From Bacteroidales bacterium (GTDB lineage: Bacteria; Bacteroidota; Bacteroidia; Bacteroidales; UBA932), in contig JAMPAT010000005.1 of the NCBI GenBank assembly GCA_023667095.1, forward strand, positions 62,001 to 126,000: a stretch of DNA of 64,000 bases, in the 5' to 3' direction. A program made the translations under genes and the position numbers. A model generated the notes under the pieces. The model saw only the letters and a list, made by a program, of their open reading frames with translations. It ran no database searches and had not been told where the DNA came from. Every line of letters starts with the position of its first letter. Positions within the stretch are counted from its first letter, which is position 1. This document shows, piece by piece, positions 55,498-64,000 of the stretch.

Positions 55498-57210
55498 CTA
55501 CCATAACGGGTTTTGCGGCCAGCCGCTGATATTGATGTCCGACTGCGGGATAGGGAACAGATACATCCTGGCCTCAAATGTCCTGTTTTCAACCACTTGC
55601 GGAGTATAGATATATGTCTGCGAATTCTGCCGTATGTCCACACCTCTCAACGGAGCTCCGAGTGTCTCTTCTGCAATCATCCATCTCCTTACGTCAAACA
55701 TACGATGCCCTTCAAATGCAAGCTCCACACGCCTCTCGTTGCGGATTCTTTCGCGCATCTCATCCTTTGTCACTGTAGACGGTACTGCAGGCATGTCGAC
55801 CCCCTTGCGCTGACGGATCTTATTCAAGGCCTCTATTGCAGTCATGCCGTAGCCATGCGCATCGGAAGGGCCGTAGGCCTCATTCATTGCTTCGGCATAG
55901 TTGAGATACATCTCTGCAAGACGGAAGATTATCCATGCGTGGACAGTCCCCCTGCCCTGGAGCAGATTGGCATCCGGATCGACATACTTGCGCAGATAAT
56001 AGCCTGTCCTGGTCGCGTTGACAATGCCTTTTCCGTCACGTCCGCCCTCGAATATCTCCATGGTCCTGTCCTTGAATGACGAGCCGTTGGTGATAATTGC
56101 ATATGCAAGACGCGGGTCACGGTTTGCATACGGGTCACCTGCCATATCCGGATTGCTCCAGTCAAACCGCTTGCCTGTCTTCGTTTCAAAGGCATCCACA
56201 AGGTTCTGTGACGGCGTTGTTCCGCTGTTTCCCTTGTCAAAGCCTATCGGATAGTTGCTCTCCTCAAATGAGTAGCTGCTGCCGTAGCGGCGTACAAATA
56301 TCGCCTCGTTGTTGCTGTATGACTTCAGGAAAATGTCAGGATAGCTGGTCATCAGCGTGTATCTCGCCTCCGAAAGGTCAAGCACTGCCTTGGCGGCCTG
56401 CGCTGCCGCATCCCACCTGTCTTTCCTGTCAACGTCACCGGGCATTGAGATAAGTTCCGGATGGTCATACCCTCCGGCCCATGACGGGTCATTGAAAAGG
56501 TCACTCGCCGCAAAAAGCAAGGCACGGCTCTTCAGGGCAAGTGCAGCACCTTTTGTAACCCTTCCTGTCTCGCCGGATTCCTTGACTGCAGGAAGTTCAG
56601 GGGCAATGTCATCACATTCATTGACTATGAAACCGATGCACTCTTCAAGGGTATTCCTTCCTATTCCACTGTAGTCATCATCCACTCCGTATGTCCTTTC
56701 AAGGACCGGGACACCGCCATAGCGTTCCACAAGCTCGAAATAATACAGTGCCCTGAGGAAACGCACCTCCAGCTTGGCTTTCTCGATGTTGTCCATATAC
56801 AGTTCAAACTTGGCCTGCTCATTCTGGTCCGGGTCATATTTGAGATAGTCCATCTGGACATCATCGGACTTTTCAAGGAAGAGATTGGCGGCATAGATTC
56901 CTCCGAAGCACCTGTTCCAGGCTCCGTCCGGATTGTCAAGATAGCTCCAGGAACCGGTATTGAACTTATGGACAGAACTTCCTTCACTTGTATGTTCCGC
57001 TTCGTCGCAAGCGGATGCCAGCATTGCGCCTCCTATATACGAAAACCCGTCAGGGAGATAGGTATAGACGGCATTTGCCCTGCCCATTGTGTTGTTGTAG
57101 GTATGTATGACGTCCTCCTCGGTAAGCTGCAGTTCAAGCTCCGGGTCCATGTCACAGGACACGGTCGACACAGCAAGCATCAATGGTAAAATATATCTGA
57201 TCTTTCCCAT
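55498..57210 (-). CDS. SusD/RagB-family lipoprotein
   Basis: A 570-residue SusD partner (type-II signal ending VSC, Cys19). Family blocks include FLRALYYFELVERYGGVPVL, GAALALKSRALLFAASDLF, RLAEMYLNYAEAMNEAYG, RRVELAFEGHRMFDVRRW and a terminal QNPLW. It starts 5 bases after the short SusC and is the second SusD of this PUL. The two SusD proteins share the RAL-YFE and EGHR-type blocks but differ enough to bind different ligands. Confidence 0.95.
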   Translation of the reverse strand: MGKIRYILPLMLAVSTVSCDMDPELELQLTEEDVIHTYNNTMGRANAVYTYLPDGFSYIGGAMLASACDEAEHTSEGSSVHKFNTGSWSYLDNPDGAWNRCFGGIYAANLFLEKSDDVQMDYLKYDPDQNEQAKFELYMDNIEKAKLEVRFLRALYYFELVERYGGVPVLERTYGVDDDYSGIGRNTLEECIGFIVNECDDIAPELPAVKESGETGRVTKGAALALKSRALLFAASDLFNDPSWAGGYDHPELISMPGDVDRKDRWDAAAQAAKAVLDLSEARYTLMTSYPDIFLKSYSNNEAIFVRRYGSSYSFEESNYPIGFDKGNSGTTPSQNLVDAFETKTGKRFDWSNPDMAGDPYANRDPRLAYAIITNGSSFKDRTMEIFEGGRDGKGIVNATRTGYYLRKYVDPDANLLQGRGTVHAWIIFRLAEMYLNYAEAMNEAYGPSDAHGYGMTAIEALNKIRQRKGVDMPAVPSTVTKDEMRERIRNERRVELAFEGHRMFDVRRWMIAEETLGAPLRGVDIRQNSQTYIYTPQVVENRTFEARMYLFPIPQSDINISGWPQNPLW

Positions 57211-57215
57211 GGTCT

Positions 57216-60008
57216 TTAGAATTTAATGTTGAATCCAAGGCTGCATGTCCTTACTGCAGGATAGCCATAAAGCACTTCAGGGTCGCAGAATCCCTGCATG
57301 TAGTCAAGTGAGAACAGGTTGGTTCCGCTGACATATATCCTGAGCCCGTCAATATGGGCCTTCTTCATGGCAGGCGTGGAGACCGTATATCCGAAAGACA
57401 GGCTCCTGAGCTTGAGGAAGTCACCTTTGCGCTGCCAGAATGAGGAATACTGGAAATTGTTTTTCTCCCCGTTGGTTGAAAGGCGCGGATAGACTGCCGT
57501 GTCCGCTGTCTGCGGAGTCCATCTGCCGAGAGCCATGTCCGTGACCTTGCCGTTGTTCTGGAAAGCCCAGTATGCCTTTCCTTCAAGGTAGACTGTCCTG
57601 TTCATGGCACCCTGGAAAAGCATCTGCAGATCAAATCCTTTGTATTCAAAACCAAGGTCAAGGGCCAATGTTATCTCCGGACGGCTTGTGTAGCCCATCG
57701 GGAAAAAGTCATCTTCATCAATCTTGTTGTCACCGTTCTGGTCCTTGTACTTGATGTCGCCAGGGACATTCTCTGCAAAAATCTGCTTAGGAGAGTTTTC
57801 AATATCGTCATAGTCGCGGAAGAATCCGATAGCCTCCAGGACAAACGGCTGGCCTACAGGATGTCCTGTACTGTACCTGTAGGAATAGACCTGAGGGGAT
57901 TCCGAATTGAATACCACATTGTTGTGGGCATACCATGCACTCGCCTCAACCTTGTACCTGAATTCCTTTTCAGACTCACGCCATCCGAGCACGGCCTCAA
58001 AACCGGTATTGTCGACTATCCCTATATTCATGCTTGGCTTTGAGAATCCGAGCCAGTCCGGAACAGAAGACCAAGGCTTTGTAAGTATGTCATACCTGTG
58101 TGCACGGAACCAGTCGAATGTGAAATAAAGGTTGTTCACAAACCTTGCCTCTATCCCGACATTGAGCTTGCGGTCTTTCTCCCATGTGACAAACGGATTG
58201 GCCTTCTCACCCTCAAAATATGTGTCAGCAGCCGAGTTGGACGAGCCGAACCAGTAGTTGCCGCCCCAATTGTAATACTGGTTCTGCATATATCTGCTGC
58301 CTCCGATGTCCGCATTGCCTACAAGTCCGTAGGACGCCCTTATCTTCAGATGGTTCACTGCACGGCTGCCTTTAAGGAAGCCTTCCTCGGAAATTACCCA
58401 TGCGACCGCTCCCGCAGGAAAGAATCCATATCTTGAACCGGCAGGGAAATTGTCGTTCCCACGATACCCGAAAGTAAATTCAGCAATATACCTCTTGTCA
58501 TATGAATACGAGAAACGTCCTCCGAAACCGAGATTCTTGAAAGGAAGCGTAGTCCCTGTCACAGTGTACTCGTCATAGTCGAATTTCAGCAGGCCGTTGA
58601 CATAATGCTTTCCGCCAAACACCCTGTCATAATTGATTGCCGCATCTGCAACAATATTGCGCCACTGCCATGAGGAAGACTCGTCTCCGCCGAGGGCTGT
58701 ATCCTCGCCGTACTGGACGAAAGAGATTTCCCCGGAAGAGTCCTTTACAGGGCTGTAGCGTGCGTATGAACGTGTCTTGCTTGAATACGACTTGTAGAAA
58801 TTGTTGAAACTTATCGCACCTGTAACCCAAAGCCCCTTTGTGATGAAATCCAGCCTTTCTGAAAGACGGATGGATGCCTGGGCTGTACGTCCGTTATATG
58901 AGACATAGCCTCTTTCTGTCAATTCGGCGACTGGGTTGGAATATGCTGCATTTCCTCCGACCTTTGTAGCGGATGCCAGCACAGGAAACGCATTTGGCGG
59001 AACCGTTGCTGCAAGATCAATGACATTCCATGTACTTTCCGTGACTCCAGGAGTTACCTTGTCCTCGATGCTTCCTCCGAGAATCACCGAAGCGGTAAGC
59101 CTTTTTGTAAGGCTGATGTCAACATTGGTCCTGAAATTATATCTTGAAAAGCTCTGCTTCCTGGCAAAGTCATTCACTCCTGACGGGTCCCTGAGAAGCC
59201 CCATATTGTTCACTCCGTTGAAATGCACAAGATATTTAACGGCATTTCCGCCGCCGGATGCAGTCAAGTTGTAGACAACTACCGGACTCATCCTTGACAT
59301 TATCTCGTCCTGCCAGTTGATATCCGGATACAGCATCGGAGAGTCACCGGCTGCATATGCATCAAGGTCCGCTGTTGAATACAGCGGGCTTTTGCCTTCA
59401 TTTGACAAAGCTTCGTTGTATAATGTCGCATAGTCGTAGGCCCCAAGCCACTGAGGAAGCCTCAACGGCTGCTGGAACCCGGCCCTTACACCGAAGTCAA
59501 TCTTCAATGGAGTGTTTTTGCCATGCCTTGTCTTGACAAGCAGGACACCATTGGCTGCACGGTTCCCGTAAAGTGCTGTTGCAGATGCATCTTTCAGCAA
59601 TTCTATTGACTCGATCTCCCCAGGTGTAAGCCTTTCAAAGAAGTCCTGTGTGGATGCAAAGCCGTCTATCACGAAAAACAGCCCTGAACCGGAGCCGAAT
59701 GTGCCTATACCCCTGGAAGAGAGCACCGGGCTGTCAGAGCCTGGCTCTGCACCGCTGCCCTGGACGGTGAGTCCGGGGATGCGTCCAAACAATGTATTTG
59801 CAACATTTGAAATATACGAATCGCTCAACTCCTCCCCGGAAATCCTGGAGACAGCCCCTGCAATCTGCCAACAGGGAAGCTCAATGGAAGGCACAGTCAC
59901 CCCACCTGTCACAGAAGTATCACCAGGCTCCTGGGCATTTGCTGCTACAAAAGCACAGGACATGATGGCTGCCAGGCCTGAAAATATGGTTGTCTTGTTG
60001 ATTTTCAT
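57216..60008 (-). CDS. SusC-like TonB-dependent transporter, short form without CarboxypepD_reg domain
   Basis: A 930-residue outer-membrane transporter. After the signal peptide (ending VAANAQ) there are about 30 residues before the plug (ISNVANTLFGRIPGLTVQG, LSSRGIGTF, FFVIDGFAS, IESIELLKDASATALYG); the N-terminal CarboxypepD_reg domain is missing. The barrel ends in GFNIKF. The same short form follows a long SusC/SusD pair at the left end of the window, so this is a repeated architecture, not a damaged gene. It pairs with the SusD five bases downstream and follows the first SusD by 11 bases. Confidence 0.94.
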   Translation of the reverse strand: MKINKTTIFSGLAAIMSCAFVAANAQEPGDTSVTGGVTVPSIELPCWQIAGAVSRISGEELSDSYISNVANTLFGRIPGLTVQGSGAEPGSDSPVLSSRGIGTFGSGSGLFFVIDGFASTQDFFERLTPGEIESIELLKDASATALYGNRAANGVLLVKTRHGKNTPLKIDFGVRAGFQQPLRLPQWLGAYDYATLYNEALSNEGKSPLYSTADLDAYAAGDSPMLYPDINWQDEIMSRMSPVVVYNLTASGGGNAVKYLVHFNGVNNMGLLRDPSGVNDFARKQSFSRYNFRTNVDISLTKRLTASVILGGSIEDKVTPGVTESTWNVIDLAATVPPNAFPVLASATKVGGNAAYSNPVAELTERGYVSYNGRTAQASIRLSERLDFITKGLWVTGAISFNNFYKSYSSKTRSYARYSPVKDSSGEISFVQYGEDTALGGDESSSWQWRNIVADAAINYDRVFGGKHYVNGLLKFDYDEYTVTGTTLPFKNLGFGGRFSYSYDKRYIAEFTFGYRGNDNFPAGSRYGFFPAGAVAWVISEEGFLKGSRAVNHLKIRASYGLVGNADIGGSRYMQNQYYNWGGNYWFGSSNSAADTYFEGEKANPFVTWEKDRKLNVGIEARFVNNLYFTFDWFRAHRYDILTKPWSSVPDWLGFSKPSMNIGIVDNTGFEAVLGWRESEKEFRYKVEASAWYAHNNVVFNSESPQVYSYRYSTGHPVGQPFVLEAIGFFRDYDDIENSPKQIFAENVPGDIKYKDQNGDNKIDEDDFFPMGYTSRPEITLALDLGFEYKGFDLQMLFQGAMNRTVYLEGKAYWAFQNNGKVTDMALGRWTPQTADTAVYPRLSTNGEKNNFQYSSFWQRKGDFLKLRSLSFGYTVSTPAMKKAHIDGLRIYVSGTNLFSLDYMQGFCDPEVLYGYPAVRTCSLGFNIKF

Positions 60009-60019
60009 GTCTTCTGTCT

Positions 60020-61765
60020 TTAATATCCGGGATTTTGGAGGAGGTATCCCTTGTTGACCTCATTTGTACTGAACGGATGCAGATAGCCCCTGCGGTTCCA
60101 GCTTCTTGTCTCGAAGACGTACGGTTCATAATGGTATTCCCTGCTGTTGCCCTCAATCTTCGTTATCCGGATGCCCCACATGTTTCCCTGCATTACACCT
60201 TCCTCCTCAGCTATCATCCATCTCCTGATGTCCCAGAACCTGTGGTTGTCGAATGCAAGCTCAATATCCCGCTCATGACGTACCTGTTCACGGAACTGTT
60301 CTTTTCCTGAATCAGGAAGGGCAGGCATGCCAGAGCGTGAGCGTACCTTGTCCACAGCTTCGCGTGCAGTCATTCCATACCCGTTGTCATTGTCTGGACC
60401 ATATACCTCATTCATCGCCTCCGCATAATTAAGGTAAATCTCATTCAGCTGGAAAAGGGTGGAGTTGGGTACATACTGCCAGACGACATCGCTGATTTCT
60501 GAAGGGTAATGCTTATGGAGCCAGAAGCCTCCGTAGCATGTATTGGCCTGCTTGCCTCCCTCGAAGAGTTCAAGGGCAGGAAATTCACTGTTCCAGCGTC
60601 CGAGATTCCCGGTAATGCTTGCCTCAAAACGCGGATCAAGCGCGGCCATCTTTGCCTGCAGGTCATTCCCGCCATTCCATACAGGCATTGAGCCGTCCCT
60701 GTTCTCATATTTGCGCACATGGTTGAGAGTGACCGTGATTCCGCTCTGTCCGGCATTTCCGGGATAGACATTTGGAGGTGCCATTGATGACCATGGCCAG
60801 GTCCATTTGCCAAGGGCACCATGGGCCTTTTCTGCAAATATTATCTCCGCATTGTCGTAATGCTCCCACGAATACCTGTAATTCTCAGCTGTTCCCTGGT
60901 CGTCAATCAGACGGCATCCGTTTTCTTCCGCCCAGTCCAGACATTCCTTGGCCGCAAGTGCGGCATCCTCCCATCTTGCCGGGTCATATTCCCCATAGCA
61001 GATTAGACCATTATTTTCACCGAAGTCCATATAAGGGACATCTGTGTTGAAAAGCGGGCTTGCTGCATATAGGAGAGCCTTCGACCTGAGTGCCAGGGCT
61101 ACACCCTTGTCAACCCTGCCGCGGAGCGAACCGCGCTGTGCATCGGGAAGATGCTGCAACGCCTCTTCACAGTCCGTCACAATGAAATCAACGACCTCCG
61201 CAACGCTGCTGCGCGGAATGGAAAGTTCTTCACTGACCTCGATGAAATGGTCAATTATAGGGACTCCACCATAGAATTTCAGCATCTCGAAATAGTTGAG
61301 TGCCCTTATGACACGGCTTTCCGCCTTCAATTGGTTTGCGTATGACGGTGATATGCCGGGCACATCGTCAACCCTCTTTATCATCAGGGCGACTTTCCTT
61401 ATGGCCTCCCATCTCAGGCTCCAGCGCCTGTCATCCGTCTTGTCTGCACTGACCGATGCTGAATTCCATTCATTCGGCTCATACCATGGCGCACATTGCT
61501 CTGACTCATCACAACGCCCGGTCCATGGAGAACTGTGCGGATTGGTCGTATCGTCACCGGCATTGTTCGGAGATCCGTAGCCGAGATTGGAATGTACTCC
61601 TTTCTGATATATGCTTGCAAGCAATGTCTCCACCTCCGTGACAGACGAGAAGATGTCGTCTTCCGTCACATCCACACCGGGAGCCTTGTCGAGATAGTCA
61701 CACGATATGGCTGACGACAGGAATGAGACCATTGCGATTAACCTTATTATATATTTCATAGACAT
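60020..61765 (-). CDS. SusD/RagB-family lipoprotein (first pair)
   Basis: A 581-residue SusD partner of the long SusC that starts beyond the right edge. It has the type-II signal ending AISC (Cys22), the YLDKAPG start, VIRALNYFEMLKFYGGVP, GVALALRSKALLYAASPLF, LNEIYLNYAEAMNEVYG, RDIELAFDNHRFWDIRRW and the terminal NPGY. Six bases separate it from the SusC stop. It is a normal length for the family. Confidence 0.95.
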   Translation of the reverse strand: MSMKYIIRLIAMVSFLSSAISCDYLDKAPGVDVTEDDIFSSVTEVETLLASIYQKGVHSNLGYGSPNNAGDDTTNPHSSPWTGRCDESEQCAPWYEPNEWNSASVSADKTDDRRWSLRWEAIRKVALMIKRVDDVPGISPSYANQLKAESRVIRALNYFEMLKFYGGVPIIDHFIEVSEELSIPRSSVAEVVDFIVTDCEEALQHLPDAQRGSLRGRVDKGVALALRSKALLYAASPLFNTDVPYMDFGENNGLICYGEYDPARWEDAALAAKECLDWAEENGCRLIDDQGTAENYRYSWEHYDNAEIIFAEKAHGALGKWTWPWSSMAPPNVYPGNAGQSGITVTLNHVRKYENRDGSMPVWNGGNDLQAKMAALDPRFEASITGNLGRWNSEFPALELFEGGKQANTCYGGFWLHKHYPSEISDVVWQYVPNSTLFQLNEIYLNYAEAMNEVYGPDNDNGYGMTAREAVDKVRSRSGMPALPDSGKEQFREQVRHERDIELAFDNHRFWDIRRWMIAEEEGVMQGNMWGIRITKIEGNSREYHYEPYVFETRSWNRRGYLHPFSTNEVNKGYLLQNPGY

Positions 61766-61771
61766 TAGACT

Positions 61772-64000
61772 TTAGAAGTTGATGTTCACACCTAAGTTAA
61801 AGACCCTCGTCAGCGGATAAGGCTCCGAGTTGGCCGCACCGGTCGGATATTCAGGGTCTTCTCCAGGGAACAGCCTGCAGAATGTAAGGAGATTGTTTCC
61901 GTTGAAATAGAACCTCACGTTGGATACCCCCATCCTTGAAAGCCATGAAGCAGTAAATGAATATCCAACTTCCACTGACTTCAGCCTAAGGTATGAAGCA
62001 TCCTCAAGCCAATAGGTACTTACCACGTAGTTATGTTCGTCATTTGTGACGGAATATCTCGGATACACGATTTCAAGACCCTTCTCATATCTCTCCTGGG
62101 ACCAGCTCTTCAACAGGTCTGCTGAAGCACCGGTGCCAGTATAGAAGCCTCTCATTGTCCTTCTTGAAGGCATGTTGGAGACATGCGCGGCACCCTGGAA
62201 CAGGATTGAGAAGTCAAGGCCTTTCCAGCTTCCGCCCAATGATATACCGTACATGATTTCAGGAAAATTTGAATAGCCTATCGGCACGATATCCTTGTCG
62301 TCAATCCTGCCGTCACCGTTGATGTCCTTGTAGCGGATGTCTCCGGGCTGTATCCTGTTGTTGTTCCACTGATAGACCGGACGGTTGACATCATTGACCT
62401 CTTCCCATGTATTGAACAGCCCGTCAGCGACATATCCGAAGAACTGCCCATACCTCTGTCCTGTGCGGTACTGGTATTCATAAGGCCATTTCACCTCGTC
62501 CTGCTCCAGGATCACATTGTGCGCGTATGTGAAGTTGCCTTTTGCGAAGAAACGGAACTCTCCCCAGCGGTCGTTGTATGACAGTTCACCCTCATATCCC
62601 GAGTTTTTCATCTTTCCGAGATTGTAGGCAGGCATGTTGGCTCCTATAATGTCCGGGACAGTCCCCCTGTTGGTCAGGATGTTGTCCCTGTTTTCAAGAA
62701 ACCATTCGAATGTCAGGGAAATCTTGTCTTTCATCAGATGCGCATCAAGGCCGACATTCAGCTTCCTGGCCTTTTCCCATGTAAGGAGCGGATTTCCTAT
62801 CTTGCCCTCATACGAGCCTTTGTACGACTGGTAGTTGTCACCTACTTCACCGAAATGGTAGACACCGTCCTTGTAGGTATAGGATGTCGGCATATAGAGG
62901 AAACGGTCGCCTCCGACCTTGTCATTTCCGACGATACCGTAGGAAGCCCTTATCTTCATGAAAGTAAGGACATTGTTCTTCGGGAAGAAATTCTCGTCAG
63001 TAGGCACCCAGCCGACAGAAAATGACGGGAACCATCCGAAACGCCTGCCTTCGGCAAAGTTCTCGGTACCGTTATATCCGATATTGAACTCAGCCATATA
63101 TTTGCTCCGATAGTCGTATGTGACCCTGCCGACCACACCCTGGTAGCCGTTCGGGATAAGGAATGCAAGGCTGGGACTGTGATATTTGCTCTGGTTGTAG
63201 AGGACGAGTGCACCGACGCTGTGCCCGTTGAACGTATTTCCCCATTCAACCCCTGCCTCAAGGTAAATCCTCCGGTTCTTGTCGGTAGATGAGCCGCTCT
63301 TTGCCTGGGAAGGTTCCCCGTTAGGTACAAAGATGATTTCATCATCCTCTCCCGGCCTTGCATCGTATGTCACAAGTGACTTTTCAAATGTCTTCACCTC
63401 CATGTTGTAGCTCTTGTAGGAGATTGCTCCGCGCAGTTTAAGGCCTTTCAGCAGATAGTCCATGCTATAATTGAGACGCACAGCACCATTGAGGGTGTTT
63501 CCATAGTCATTATGCCAGCCCTTGTTGTATGCGGCAAGAGGAGACCACGATGAATTGGTCACCTGGTCCAGGGTGATTATATTGCCGTCCACAACACCTG
63601 GAGTGGCATTGGCCGGCACAGAGGAAAGCATCTCGAACAGCAGGTCGGTGTTCCAGTTCGGGCCGCGCCTGTTGTCTATCTGGGTGGAGATGTCCACACT
63701 TGCCTTCAGGTTCTTTGTGATGTCAATATCAAAATTGGAGCGGAAATTATACCTGCGGTATTTTATCTGATAGTCATAGTCCTGCCTTACGACATCAGTG
63801 TTCAACATTCCGTTCTGGGTAAAATAGCCCAGGGAGAAGAAATATTTCACTCTCTTCCCGCCTCCGCGTATGTTTATGTTGCTCTGGGTCTGCATGCTGT
63901 AGTCCCTCAGCATATAGCCGTACCAGTCCATGTCAGGATACAGGACTGGATTCTCCCCTGTCCTGTAGTATTCAAGCTGCTCCTCCGTATATTTAGGTGA
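61772..64000 (-). CDS. SusC/RagA-family TonB-dependent transporter (5' end beyond window)
   Basis: At least 743 residues of the barrel are visible; the start lies beyond base 64000. The frame is open from 61772 to the right edge, so the ATG near 63931 is internal. It has TonB-receptor blocks such as INIRGGGKRVKYFFSLGYF, WFPSFSVGW, IRASYGIVGNDKVGG and a terminal GVNINF. It pairs with the SusD six bases downstream. Whether it has the N-terminal CarboxypepD_reg domain cannot be seen. Confidence 0.94.
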   Translation of the reverse strand, partial: SPKYTEEQLEYYRTGENPVLYPDMDWYGYMLRDYSMQTQSNINIRGGGKRVKYFFSLGYFTQNGMLNTDVVRQDYDYQIKYRRYNFRSNFDIDITKNLKASVDISTQIDNRRGPNWNTDLLFEMLSSVPANATPGVVDGNIITLDQVTNSSWSPLAAYNKGWHNDYGNTLNGAVRLNYSMDYLLKGLKLRGAISYKSYNMEVKTFEKSLVTYDARPGEDDEIIFVPNGEPSQAKSGSSTDKNRRIYLEAGVEWGNTFNGHSVGALVLYNQSKYHSPSLAFLIPNGYQGVVGRVTYDYRSKYMAEFNIGYNGTENFAEGRRFGWFPSFSVGWVPTDENFFPKNNVLTFMKIRASYGIVGNDKVGGDRFLYMPTSYTYKDGVYHFGEVGDNYQSYKGSYEGKIGNPLLTWEKARKLNVGLDAHLMKDKISLTFEWFLENRDNILTNRGTVPDIIGANMPAYNLGKMKNSGYEGELSYNDRWGEFRFFAKGNFTYAHNVILEQDEVKWPYEYQYRTGQRYGQFFGYVADGLFNTWEEVNDVNRPVYQWNNNRIQPGDIRYKDINGDGRIDDKDIVPIGYSNFPEIMYGISLGGSWKGLDFSILFQGAAHVSNMPSRRTMRGFYTGTGASADLLKSWSQERYEKGLEIVYPRYSVTNDEHNYVVSTYWLEDASYLRLKSVEVGYSFTASWLSRMGVSNVRFYFNGNNLLTFCRLFPGEDPEYPTGAANSEPYPLTRVFNLGVNINF

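Noticed and set aside
1..64000. CRISPR arrays, tRNA or rRNA genes, transposases and phage genes
   Set aside because: I saw no regularly spaced repeats, clover-leaf sequence, rRNA segment or recombinase motif anywhere in the window.

Overview
The window is a carbohydrate-active accessory region of a Bacteroidota chromosome, almost certainly order Bacteroidales; I cannot name the genus. The evidence is four SusC-type TonB-dependent transporters and three SusD lipoproteins, a hybrid two-component system, GH92, GH97 and GH43-like enzymes, many type-II lipoprotein signals, and candidate -7 boxes of the form TAnnTTTG upstream of several genes. GC content looks roughly balanced. Coding density is very high, and no stretch above 300 bases lacks a gene. 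I saw no rRNA, tRNA, CRISPR array, insertion sequence or phage gene.

Layout: (1) 1-7845, minus strand: sulfatase, SusC, SusD, then a second, short SusC cut by the left edge. (2) 8026-9084, plus: a GH43-like lipoprotein whose active site looks degenerate. (3) 9074-15064, minus: a sulfatase with a C-terminal binding-like domain, directly coupled (TAGATG) to a full-length hybrid two-component sensor/regulator. (4) 15259-18268, plus: two more sulfatases. All four sulfatases carry Ser, not Cys, at the formylglycine position. (5) 18274-22328, minus: a YfhO-like membrane protein and a glycosyltransferase. (6) 22530-33340, plus: MutS, GH97, a small lipoprotein, an RND adaptor and a 1,510-residue protein that joins an RND pump to a TolC-type channel. 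(7) 33355-39021, minus: a Tat/3-keto-sugar cluster of TatA (57 aa), TatC, a Tat-exported Gfo/Idh/MocA oxidoreductase, a cytosolic Gfo/Idh/MocA oxidoreductase, a DUF1080 lipoprotein and a xylose-isomerase-like lipoprotein, with two intrinsic terminators inside. (8) 39116-64000, minus: a long polysaccharide-utilisation run of two SusC/SusD pairs, a DUF1735-like lipoprotein, a clan GH-A glycosidase, a GH92, a GH92-GH16 fusion, two paralogous surface lipoproteins (fimbrillin-like plus L-domain-like), a DUF1573 protein and, last, a membrane-spanning regulator with LamG-like and Kelch domains outside and an SARP/BTAD-type DNA-binding region inside.

Inferred working: SusC/SusD pairs import glycans trimmed at the surface. 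Sulfatases remove sulfate. GH92, GH16, GH97 and the GH-A enzyme cleave mannosidic, beta-glucan or beta-galactan-type and alpha-galactosidic or alpha-glucosidic bonds. The Tat cluster probably cleaves glycosides by oxidation at C3 followed by elimination or hydrolysis in the periplasm. The hybrid two-component protein and the Kelch-BTAD protein are the two glycan sensors in the window. The strongest candidates for something new are the Kelch-BTAD one-component sensor with its tandem L-domain lipoproteins, the Tat/3-keto cluster, the RND-TolC fusion and the GH92-GH16 fusion.
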